A stretch of DNA of 64,000 bases. Source: Liolophura sinensis. Its lineage: Eukaryota > Mollusca > Polyplacophora > Chitonida > Chitonidae. Below the pieces are notes generated by a model. It made no database searches and was not told the origin of the DNA. It was given only the letters and a program-made list of their open reading frames with translations. Position 1 is the first letter of the stretch. Each line of letters starts with the position of its first letter. This document shows positions 1 to 12,700 of this stretch, piece after piece. The position numbers and the translations under genes are program-made. The DNA lies in assembly GCF_032854445.1 (NCBI RefSeq), contig NC_088304.1, forward strand, positions 4,402,001 through 4,466,000, read 5' to 3'.

Positions 1-454
1 ACATGACAAAGCCAAGACACTTCAAATCATCACACTCCTGTCAACATGACAAAGCCATACTCTTCAAATCATCACACCTCTGGAAATCGAGGACCAGCTT
101 GGCACATATACTGCGGATTGATCCATAAACAGAATGCAGAGCCAATAGCAAAATACTGCAATTTGGAAATCTTCAAGTATATAAACCAAGCAAGATTTTT
201 GACAAACATACTTCTGTTGTAGTGTATTTGTCGTTTTCAGTTGGCTTGAATCTTAATGTTGTGTTGTGTAATCTTCATATTGTGTAACAGTTTAAATGGA
301 ATCTTGTTACATAATTTTCATATTATAAATGTATCAAGTCTTTGTCATTGTGATTATTTTGCCTTTCTTCCTCCAATAAATTCTTTCATTATCTGAATTG
401 ATTGACACAATACCTGGCACATATCAAAGCACTAGTCAGATGTACCACAGGGTC

Positions 455-726
455 AGATCATTTCTGGCTGAGGGGGTTAGCACGGCAGCATGCCGCAGTT
501 ACTCAGAAATCTCCCCCCAATGCAATTGCTGCGAGTTCAAGTCCAGCACACGCTGGCTTTCTCTCTGGCCGTATGTGTGAAGGTCTGACAGCAGCCGGCA
601 GATGGTCGTGGGTTTTCCCTGGGCGATGCACGGTTTTCTCCCACCCTAATGCTGGCCACCGTTGTATAAGTGAAATATCCTTGAGTACAGCATAAAACAC
701 CAGTCGAATAAGTAAATAAATCAAAT
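455..726 (+). mobile_element. tRNA-derived SINE (SINE-A family), diverged
   Basis: A diverged copy of the SINE seen intact at 16180-16455. It has a tRNA-like head with a box-B-like stretch (GCGAGTTCAAGTCC), a middle part with GGTCGTGGGTTTTCCC, and the tail TATAAGTGAAATATCC followed by an A/T-rich end. It ends 20 bp before the first exon of the VWDE-like gene, so it lies in the preceding intron. Confidence 0.8.
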
Positions 727-746
727 CATATTTTCTGATTTATTAG

Positions 747-3700
747 TGGCGCAGAGACAGCACGGATGTGTCTACGTCAGTTCTCTACCACGTGCCCCAC
801 AAGTTCACAGCTGGAGGCAGAGTTATCTGCCCACATTTCCACCCTCAATCTCAACTGTCAGATACCAAACTTCCAGGTAAGTGATTTACTCACCAAGCAC
901 AGATTATTTCTGTGTGAAATCAAAGATGACCTTAGCACCTCTGATTTCACAGCAGCCATGTTTGGCCAGGGGTTTACATTTCAAACACCTCACTGAATTT
1001 TTCAGCCATTTGTGTCATATAATGCATGTTGAAGGCCTTTTGTCTTTGACCGATATGGTATGCATAGTTGTACGTCACACCTGTGTGTCATTGCACTTCG
1101 TTTCAGTCTTTCCTTAAAAATAACCACCATCATAAAAGCATATTGGATTCATATCTTGGCCTTTTTGAAGGGTGGAGCACCCTGCCCGTTTTTTACCTGT
1201 TAATAGGTAAGCAGTAGAAATTGCCAACCTGCCCTTTTTTTTGAACAGTGCACTTTTCCAACCTGCTCCTTTTTAACCTGTTAATAGGTAGGCAGTAGAA
1301 ATTGCCAACCTGCCCCTTTTTTTTGAACAGTGCACTTTTCCAACCTGCTCCTTTTTTACCTGTTAATAGGTAGGCAGTAGAAATTGCCAACCTGCCCTTT
1401 TTTTAACATCTTTTTTCACACCCTGACCACAGGTAGGCAGTGGAAATTGCCCATCTGCTCCTATTTTGTGAAATATATGTTTCCACCATCAATCAGTTAA
1501 TGAACAACGACCAAAAAGATAAATACCTGTTTCACCTGATGTTATTTTCGCCCCTCAGTTCTTGAACCGTTCCACTACCCTATTCATTAAAGAAGGGGAG
1601 GAGCAGGTGATAGAGTTTCAGCTGGAAGAAGATCCTACTCTGTTCTGCCAGGGTAACTGTGAAATTCTTGTGCACATCAACATGGAGGAGAGGAAAAACA
1701 GCGCTGGTATTCTCAGGTGAGTTACAGGTCATTTTTCTCTGATTAATTATTATGCTACACCTGACCTTGTCACCTGGTCTTCAGAATGTGGTAAACCCAA
1801 TATAATCTCGCAGATGATTTTCCTGTCTGGATTTGCCCAGCCCAACCCACTCCCCCTGGGGTTGTGTGAGTGAAATATTCATAAGTATGGCACAAAAATC
1901 CAATCAAATAAATACATAAATACGTAAATCCAATATATCATTATGAAAGATAGCAGTTTTAACCCTTTGTGACATGTGAGACCCCTGTGATTGACCATAG
2001 TTTTAAAAACTTTTAAAAACTTAGAATACGTGCAAAGAAGTAGAACTGAGCAGTATCTTGGACTGTTGTCAGAATGTGTAGCGTTGTATTCTGGGCGTAA
2101 ATGCCCATGTGCTTGTGTGCGTCCTGCATATGACCCATTATGTGATTATGTACTGATGCGCCACGCGAAACAGCTCGCTGACTTATTCACACCTGCATTA
2201 TTATACAGGCCCTGGAATCGCAAAGCGCTCTTAGGCTTAGGCTTAGGCTTATAAATGTGTCATTGGCTTAGGCTTAGGCTTAGGCTTAGCTTAGGCTTAG
2301 GCTTAGGTTTATAAATGTGTCATTGGCTTAGGCTTAGGCTTAGGTTTATAAATGTGTCATTGGCTTAGGCTTAGGCTTAGGTCAGAATTTGAATATCGAT
2401 TTGAAATTGTTATTTCTGATGTAACAAGATCAAAATATTGCTTTACAACATAAATTTTGTACAATATAAAATTATTGTACAACGAAATTCAGCTAAAATA
2501 ACTGAAAAGAACATACCAAACTTATTGATCCAAATTTTAACTGGTCTCCGATCACTTCATGATGTCTGGGTCAGGTATTCAAAATGAGTTAAACACCAAA
2601 TTAAACCAGCAGATGGTCATGGGACTCTTTGGATTCATCTCACCATATGCCACTGTCGTATGAGGGAAATATTCATGAGTATGGCATAAAACTCCAATCA
2701 GATAAACAAATGAATAAACCTAATATATCAGTGCCCAGCGATAGGCTGCAAGAAAACTGGGCAAAAGCCAGGGGAATTCCATGGCCATCCGCTGACAGAC
2801 CTTCCCATGTTTGACCGGTGAGGAAGCTAGAATGAACTGGCTGTGATGGCATTGTTGAAAGGATCCTGAGTCATTGTGCTGCTCTAACATGCCAACTACC
2901 AGGCCATGGGGGCCCCTCCTATGTTTACAAAGTGTCCCAGAGGTTGTGCACCATACTGATTTTCATTTTTTTCTGTGTTCCAGATTTAATACTGATTTTA
3001 AATTTTCTTCTCTCTTTCAGAGTTAATTATGGCTAATAAACTAACAGTACAAGAAAGAGTTGAATTGGTTTTTACGTTTGGAAGAGATGGGGCAACACAC
3101 TGCTCTGTAGCTCAGCCTGGATGGTGCGCGGCTTCTGGGACACCCTGTATTAGTGTCCATGTTACTCTAAATTTGTATGTACTTGTATTGAGCTACAGCC
3201 TTGCTGCCAAATCTGTTATTTTTTTGTGTACTTCTATCGATTGTAGGTGCTCAATGAGTGGGCGTGTGATCTCTCAGCTGGTGGTCGGGGATCTGGGAGA
3301 CGATGTCTGCGGAATCCGGCTGTCTGCCACGAACTGGAACCAGCGCCATCAGATCCCGATTCGCGGGCGAGTAGACAGTGTATACGATGGACAGCGAATC
3401 ATTGACGTGACCCTTTCAGCAGAAAAACTGGAGGAAGGCGTCTCTGTCTATAGCTCTGTTGTCAGAGCTCTAACGGTGAGACCTTTATTCAGTCCTAAGT
3501 GGCATTGTTGTATCACTCCGCACTTCTGCAAAAAGCAAGATATATTGATTTAAGTCTGTCCTTCTATTTGTACTCCAAATTTTGTAAAATTTTGATAAAA
3601 TTTTCTGTGCAGGTGCATTTTGTCAGACATCAGCATAAATTTAAAAACCATCCATTTTTGTGCTTAAATTTTGCTTATTTGACAATTCACTTGAATCTGA

Positions 3701-6700
3701 TTGGTCGTCACAATAAATAGTCTCTATGAAGTCTCACATTTCCAATGAAATAAAAACTACCTCAGCAAATACCTGTCATCAGCGATGCCTCACAAAAGTT
3801 ACTGTACTTAAAACCCCATCTCCATGAACAAATTTGGTCAAATTTGGACAGTAATTCTTTTCTTCCTTTGCTCAGATCTGTGGATGTGGGAATATTTTTC
3901 AGTAATCTTTTACTCATAGGTAAAAAGAGTTATTCCAACATTCAGTGCCGTGATTGCATTAAACTTCCTGTGACGTTAGAGCTCCAAGCCTCTGACAGCA
4001 TGGTCCATAAAGCCCACCTCAGGGCTCAAATGTTTGAACACCTTTAACTCTTTTCCCGAAAATCTAAAAAAATAACTGAAAGTATGTTTGTGCATAGTTT
4101 CAAGTGGTCTTTTTAGTGATGCCTACTTCGATGTTTTGAGGTCTTTTCCTTTAAGAACAACAGGGATAGGGTTTACAATGATACGGTCATTTCCATTGGG
4201 CCTTCTGCATGTTAATTAGCCATCTGTACCAGATTTGTGAGGTAACCAGAGGTAGTAGATGGAAGGTCATGGACCTCTGTGCGAGGAGAGTATCCGCAGG
4301 CCTATCTATCAAAGGCTATTGCTATTGGCTGGCCTGAGAAACAACTGTTAGACTTGAATAAATTGGAATTCAGCGCTATTGTTGTCATTGTTTGCTGTGT
4401 CATTAGTAATTCATAAGAAATGAATGAAATGCGTATGTTTTGTTTGAAGTATGAACTGGTAAAATCACTAAGACTACACAGCAGAAAAAGTATTTACCTA
4501 AGTTTGAAATAAGTAAGTGGGAAAAGATAGCAGTTTTTTGAAATTGAACTCTTTTGTTGCTAAAAAAAAAAGTCTTACTGTTTCATGTGATTCGTCAGAA
4601 ATATGACAAAGACTTTTGTGGGCATTAATTTGTTGACATTTGTTCTGGAAGGAATTTCTTAAATTCACAAAATGCTTGACTCCTCAATTTTCTCTTGTTG
4701 GTTATATTCTCTAAATAACTCTTTGAAGCTTTTTTCACACCCAAATGTCATAGTAAATGTAATCAAAAAGTCTAACATTTCCAACGAGTCACATGGCCGG
4801 TACAGTAGAACTTTGTTTACCGTTTATAGCGATAAAGATTTCAAACTCGAAACTCATCTTTTGTGATATTTTTATGTAGGTGTATGTGGAAGATGAGGAG
4901 AAGAGTTACGGGACTTGCGCTGTACTGAATGATCCTCATATTGTCACCACAGACGGCAGGTGAGTAGGGTTTGTACAGGGCTTTGAAAATCTTGAACCCA
5001 GGCTGTGCAAACCTAAACATTGAGGGTTTTTCATATTCACCCAAGTAAAATCTGCAAGGAGTTTTGAGGGAGTTGTGTTAATATAAAGTTGTTTTTTTTA
5101 AGCAGGCAGTCATAGATATTTAGCAATTCTCAGAGAACTTCAGTTGTTTGCGGCAAACTTAATTTTATAAATCTATATAAATCTTATCCTTTTCAGATAT
5201 TTCAATGTGTTCTACGAAGGAGAGTTCATCTTACTCAAGCACAAAACACTACCATATAGGGTAAGGCTGACTTTATGTAAACTGGAAGATAAAAAAGAAG
5301 TGATTGGAAGATGAAATGGTTTTAACAAAAGATGGAAGTGACTGGAAGATAGAAAAAGTTTCAAAATGTAGCCTAATTTATATTAAAGAAGAAAATTGTT
5401 TGTTATTTATTTCACTATTGTTCTCGGTAACTTAAATAACACTAACTAATACAGGAGAATTTGTACAAACAGAGCATACATTGGATTTATTATATCTAAT
5501 TTTTGTCTGTATTAAATTCACTGTGAATAAAGGTAGACATTTGAGTGTTATGTGTGTGAAATTCGCATGTTGCTGCAATAGCTTGAAAATGAAGGAATGA
5601 GATGTTTTTCAGTCTATAACCACTTGTTCACTTGCTGGCCAATATCTGTGGTCACTGACTCATTTAATCTCTCACTCGCTCTCCCATCTCTGTGGTTAGT
5701 CAGTAGCAGCTCTCTCAAACTCGCTGTCCCATCTCTGTGGTCAGTCAGTAGCTGCTCTGTCACTCGCTCTCCCATCTCTGTGGTCAGTCAATAGCCGCTC
5801 TGTCACTCGCTGTCCCATCTCTGGTCAGTCAGTAGCCACTCTGTCACTCGTTCTCCCATCTCTGTGATCAGTCAGTAGCCGCTCTGTCACTCGCTGTCCC
5901 ATCTCTGTGGTCAGTCAATAGCTGCTCTGTCACTCGCTGTCCCATCTCTGGTCAGTCAGTATCTGCTCTGTCACTTGGTTTGCCATCTCTGTGGTCAGTC
6001 AGTAGCCCCTCTGTCACTCGCTGTCCCATCTCTGTGGTCAGTCAATAGCCACTCTGTCACTCGCTCTCCCATCTCTGTGATCAGTCAGTAGCCGCTCTGT
6101 CACTCGCTGTCCCATCTCTGGTCAGTCAGTAGCTGCTCTGTCACTCAGTTTCCCATCTCTGCGGTCAGTCAGTAGCTGCTCTGTCACTCGGTTTCCCATC
6201 TCTGTGGTCAGTCAATAGCCACTCTGTCACTGGCTGTCCCATCTCTGTGGTCAGTCAGTAGCCACTCTGTCACTCGCTCTCCCATCTCTGTGATCAGTCA
6301 GTAACAGCTCTGTCACTCGCTGTCCCATCTCTGGTCAGTCAGTAGCTGCTCTGTCACTCGGTTTCCCATCTCTGGTCAGACAGTAGCAGCTCTGTCACTC
6401 GGTTTCCCATCTCTGTGGTCAGTCAATAGCCACTCTGTCAATTGCTCTCCCATCTCTGTGGTCAGTCAGTAGCCACTTCGTCACTCGCTGTCCCATCTCT
6501 GGTCAGTCAGTAGCTGCTCTGTCACTCGGTTTCCCATCTCTGTGGTCAGTCAATAGCCGCTCTGTCACTTGCTCTCTCATCTCTGTGGTCAGTCAGTAGC
6601 AGCTCTGTCACTGGCTGTTCCATCTCTGTGGTCAGTCAGTAGCCACTCTGTCACTCGCTGTCCCATCTCTGTGGTCAGTCAGTAGCAGCTCTGTCACTCG

Positions 6701-9700
6701 CTCTCCCATCTCTGTGGTCAGTCAATAGCGGCTCTGTCACTCGCTCTCCCATCTCTGTGGTCAGTCAATAGCCACTCTGTCACTCGCTCTCCCATCTCTG
6801 TGGTCAGTCAATAGCCACTCTGTCACTCGCTGTCCCATCTCTGTGGTCAGTCAATAGCCGCTCTGTCACTCACTGTTCCATCTCTGTGGTCAGTCAGTAG
6901 TCCCTCTGTCACTCGCTGTCCCATCTCTGTGGTCAGTCAGTAGCAGCTGTGTCACTCGCTGTTCCATCTCTGTGGTCAGTCAGTAGTCCCTCTGTCACTC
7001 GCTGTCCCATCTCTGTGGTCAGTCAGTAGCAGCTGTGTCACTCACTGTTCCATCTCTGTGGTCAGTCAATAGCCACTCTGTCACTCGCTGTCCCATCTCT
7101 GTGGTCAGTCAGTAGCAGCTGTGTCACTCGCTGTTCCATCTCTGTGGTCAGTCAGTAGTCCCTCTGTCACTCGCTGTCCCATCTCTGTGGTCAGTCAGTA
7201 GCAGCTGTGTCATTCGCTCTCCCATCTCTGTGGTCAGTCAATAGCCGCTCTGTCTCTTGGTTTCCCATCTCTGTGGTCAGTCAATAGCCACTCTGTCACT
7301 CGCTGTCCCATCTCTGTGGTCAGTCAGTAGCAGCTCTGTCACTCGCTCTCCCATCTCTGTGGTCAGTCAATAGCCACTCTGTCACTCGCTGTCCCATCTC
7401 TGTGGTCAGTCAGTAGCAGCTGTGTCACTCGCTGTTCCATCTCTGTGGTCAGTCAGTAGTCCCTCTGTCACTCGCTGTCCCATCTCTGTGGTCAGTCAGT
7501 AGCAGCTGTGTCACTCGCTCTCCCATCTCTGTGGTCAGTCAGTAGTCCCTCTGTCACTCGCTGTCCCATCTCTGTGGTCAGTCAGTAGCAGCTGTGTCAC
7601 TCGCTCTCCCATCTCTGTGGTCAGTCAATAGCCGCTCTGTCTCTTGGTTTCCCATCTCTGTGGTCAGTCAATAGCCACTCTGTCACTCGCTTTCCCATCT
7701 CTGTGGTCAGTCAATAGCAGCTCTGTCACTCGCTGTCCCATCTCTGTGGTCAGTCAGTAGTCGCTCTGTCACTCGCTGTCCCATCTCTGTGGTCAGTCAG
7801 TAGCCGCTCTGTCACTCGCTGTCCCATCTCTGGTCAGTCAGTAGCTGCTCTGTCACTCTGTTTCCCATTTCTGTGGTCAGACAGTAGCAGCTGTGTCACT
7901 CGGTTTCCCATCTCTGTGGTCAGTCAATAGCCGCTCTGTCACTTGCTCTCTCATCTCTGTGGTCAGTCAGTAGCAACTCTGTCACTGGCTGTTCCATCTC
8001 TGTGGTCAGTCAGTAGCCACTCTGTCACTCGGTTTCCCATCTCTGTAGTCATTCAGTAGCAGCTCTGTCACTCGCTGTCCCATCTCTGTGGTCAGTCAGT
8101 AGCCGCTCTGTCACTCGCTGTCCCATCTCTGTGGTCAGTCAGTAGCCTCTCTGTCACTCGGTTTCCCATCTCTGTGGTCAGTCAGTAGTCGCTCTGTCAC
8201 TCGCTGTGCCATCTCTGTGGTCACTCAATAGCCACTCTGTCACTCGCTCTCCCATCTCTGTGGTCAGTCAGTAGCAGCTGTGTCACTTGCTCTCCCATCT
8301 CTGTGGTCAGTCAATAGCCGCTCTGTCACTCGCTGTCCCATCTCTATTGTCAGTCAATAGCCACTCTGTCACTCGCTCTCCCATCTCTGTGGTCAGTCAA
8401 TAGCCGCTCTGTCACTTGCTGTCCCATCTCTGGCCAGTCAGTAGCTGCTCTGTCACTGGCTGTCCCATCTCTGTGGTCAGTCAATAGCCGCTCTGTCACT
8501 CACTCTCCCATCTCTGTGGTCAGTCAATAGCCACTCTGTCACTCGCTCTCCCATCTCTGCGGTCAATCAATAGCCACTCTGTCACTCACTCTCCCATCTC
8601 TGTGGTCAGTCAGTAGTTGCTCTGTCACTCACTCTCCCATCTCTGTGGTCAGTCAGTAGCTGCTCTGTCACTCGCTGTCCCATCTCTGTGGTCAGTCAGT
8701 AGCAGCTGTGTCACTCACTGTCCCATCTCTGTGGTCAGTCAGTAGTGCCTTTGTCACTCGCTGCCCCATCTCTGGTCAGTCAATAGCCGCTCTGTCACTC
8801 GCTGTCCCATCTCTGACCAGTCAGTAGCCGCTCTGTCACTCGCTCTCCCATCTCTGTGGTCAGTCAATAGCCGCTCTGTCACTCACTCTCCCATCTCTGT
8901 GGTCAGTCAATAGCCACTCTCACTTGTTTACTCAGTCACCCCCATCTCTTTGATCAGGTCCACACAGTGTTCCAGCAATGTTCTCTCTACGGCGTGAATG
9001 CCAGCTGCACATGCGCTGTCGCTGTTCAGTCGGGTGATGACATTTTCGTTGTCAGTCGTTGCCGCTTAAGGGAGGCTCGTGAGGCCCTTGCAAAGGGACT
9101 GGGAGTCTCACCTGATGACATCCCGGCCATGGTGGTCAGACTTTGGGTCAATGGAGAGATGACACAAAATACGAGCATAGCCACCAGATTCAGTGGCAAG
9201 CAGTTTGATGTAAGTAACTGGATTACCTCCCCTGGATTACCTCCCTTGTCATGCCATAGCAGCGAAGGCATCATGTGAGATGTGGTTTTTTAATGGGTAA
9301 AATTACGAGAGTGGAACCTGACCTCCGGTGAAATTTGTAGTCTATAGATTATGTGGTGACTGTAACCACTGAGCCACTGAGAATTTTAAATGAAGTTTGC
9401 ATGAATTGTGTTGTTGCCAGTGTCCTTCATTTGTTAAAAAAAGTCATCTGTTTACACAACAACAGTTTACATAAAGTTGTAACGCCTCTCTACAATTGAC
9501 CTTTTAATAATGTAGGGGGTACATGTTTCAGTGGCTTCCATGCATATTCGTTTCCTCTAATTTTTACATTAGAAATTTTTAATTAATTGTACTAGTACTT
9601 CTTCATCAGAGTGGAGATGTTCTTTAAGGTTTGCTGAATGTCTGACTTCTTGCATAGTTCTCATTATATTGTGTTGTTAAGGGCACCACTCAAATTAAGA

Positions 9701-12700
9701 TAGAAATATTAGATTTAAATAGAATTCTCAAATTTAGATAGAATTCTCTTGATTGCAAAAGTGCATGTACAACTTTGTTGACAAAGGCAATATTTGTGCA
9801 AAAAGACGTTCTTGTACAATCCTTGACAAATATTAGGACATAAGTGTTTTGTGTAGCACTGATCATGACACAAACTGTCACATTTCCCACCCTCAGATTA
9901 CCCTGCCCCATGGGGCTCTGGTGCAGATACAAGCTACAGAAGATTTCTTCAATGTCTGGATAAATCCTTCAGTGTTAGACCGTGACAACACAGAGGGTGA
10001 GTACACATTCTTTTGTGGAAGATGTGACAATTTTGTGACTAATGATATGTAGATAAAGGTAAAAAATAATTAGTTTAAAAGGGGAAAAAAAGAACTTTAT
10101 GGAAATCAGTGTTTTCTCCTAAATTTTCACAGTAGGGAAAATGAGTATGATGGGAAAATTGATCACGTTTTTGGTTGAGTTCATCACTGATATTCTGGTG
10201 ACATCTTTTACAATTTCAGGATTGTGTGGGACGTACAATGGGAATGTGTTTGACGATCTTTTGTTCCGAAATGGAACAGATTTCTCTACCTTAATTGATG
10301 GTGACCCATTGCGAGCCATCTATCCAAACGAGATGTCAAAATCCTGGAGGTAAAGTTCAGTTGGTTGTCTGTTGAATGTTGGTGTAAACAATGTATGAGA
10401 TAGTGGACATATTATTAGGGATGTAGAATCTATGAATGATGTCATGTTCCTCTTAGTTTTCTCAGAAGTAGCACGACATATCATAGTTGTCAAAATAGGA
10501 CTTGATTTCATAATTTCTAGATTGTGGACTTAGAGTAAGCCACACCAGTTTTAATTGTTGTTTTAAGGGCAGAATAAATATTTTTTTATAAATATATGTT
10601 TCCTGTTGAGGACATATTTACATGATTGGAAAGACTAGAAAAACAGTAATATCATAAAAGACATGGAGATATGAGAAAAGAAAAAGGTGGATTTTCAGTT
10701 TTATTTTTGTTTCATTTTTAAGCTATCAGATTTTTTAGCATTGGTTCGCCTGTAGAACACAAAATAAAATAGATTTCACCTTAGTGTAATGAATAATCAG
10801 ATGCCTCTGTGATATCTTCTTCTGTCATATGACTGATGGAAGCCTTGAGTGAGCCTTGGCCAAGTAGTAAATGTGCTTGCTTTTTAGTTGTGCGGACACA
10901 CAAGATCTGAGTTCTGTCTCGTTCTTGAACAGTTTTCATTGTTCTGGCAGCCTTGGTGATAATGGGCAGTTTTATGGTTCTCTCCCATGTAGTCTTACAT
11001 GAAGTTCATTTGGAGGTCACTTACTTTCTATCAGCATGTTACGGATGGAAGAATCTGAAACATGTGGTAAATTACAAAAGGTTGATGCCAGACTCTAGCC
11101 AATTTGGTTTCCTCCACCCATAAAACTGGCTGTCATTGTTTATGGGGAAAAATTCTTGGATATAACATTAAAGAACAATGAAATGAACAAAATAAATGTG
11201 TAATATCTTTTTCCGCTGTTCTAATTGATCACCTGATGCTCATTAAACTGATTATATTATTTTGCTACTCTTTGCAATAACTGTTCTCATTCTGAAAACA
11301 ATTACATGTGAGCAGTATTATTAATATTATATTATTATTATTATTAATATATAACATACATATGTGAATGTATACATGCTTGGGGTTTAACGTCGTACTT
11401 AACAATTTTTCAGTCATATAATGATAAGGAGTCATTAGGTACATATACTGTGCCTTCTTGTGGCAGGATCCATGCTTCCAAAGTTGTATCATGCCGAAGA
11501 CAACAGGCGTGACGCCACACCCAGTCACGTTATACTGGCACCTGGCCAACCAGGTATTGTTTCCTTGTTGAGTGCCAAGTGAGGCAGCAACAAATGGACC
11601 ATTTTAAATGGTCTGTGGTATGACATCACCTGGGTTTGATCCCAGGGTCTCCTGACTCTGAGGCGGACACTCTAACCATTAGGCGACCAAAACGAGTGTT
11701 AACATTATAGATATTATTTTTATTGTTACATCTTGTAGAAGGAGGTTTTTACAATGTTGGAAATATTTTAGTTAACAGTTACTTGGTCATAAATCTGTAG
11801 CCTAGCGAATACATGTATTGTATCCCTAATTCTGTGGGCAAATATAAAATATTCAAACATTTGTAATGCTGGTTCATATTGTGTCACAGAGTAACTTCAG
11901 AGGAGTCCTTACTGGATGGCGTGCCCGAAAAAACTGTTACCATGGAAACCCATTGCACATGCCCTGGACCAGAGATGATGAGAACATATGGTGTAATGAG
12001 GAGATGTGCTGCTAATCTACTGGTCGAGTCCTGCAACCTAGAAATGGGTGAGTATAGTTGAAGAAATGCTTTGATTTATTTATTTGAATGCTGTTTTACA
12101 CTGTACGCTTTGATTCAAAATGTTGTTTTTATTACTGCCAGCGGAAAGTCTAGTATAAACTCATCATTTCTTTACACAAACATTATTTTGAGCTGCTCTC
12201 TACAATTACATGTAATTCAGCACCATGAGAACTGCAATGCAGGATTTGAAGAAGTGGGCAATTATTGACCCTATAAGGGCAGGTCCTGACCAAATGGTTA
12301 ACATTTTAACATTTTTAATCACTACCACAAACAAGTTCTAGTTCAATACCAACCTGGGACAGAAAATCATGGAGGTTCCCATGTCTGCACTATTCTTAGG
12401 GGGGTTTTGTGGCAAAAAGCTGTCCTCAAAGTGTGGATTAACATTGGGGTGGTCTTACACGAAGTTTGTGGAGATAGCATGCCTTCCACCAATATGACAA
12501 CCATCGGCACACTGTATGTCACATGTGCGAAAGTTTGTCAGTTTCATTGTCTGCTGCTCTTTTTCCCAACAATCAACAAATACAGTATCAAATATGCGTT
12601 CTCTGAATCTGAAATAAAACAGATCTATTAAGATATATGAAGCACTGGTATTTTGCCTGTCTTAGCTCTTCTGCAATTTCAACTTTGTTAAAATCCCACG

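Noticed and set aside
5613..8957. CRISPR-like look of the regular repeats here and at 14449-17269
   Set aside because: Units are contiguous tandem repeats without unique spacers, in a eukaryotic intron.
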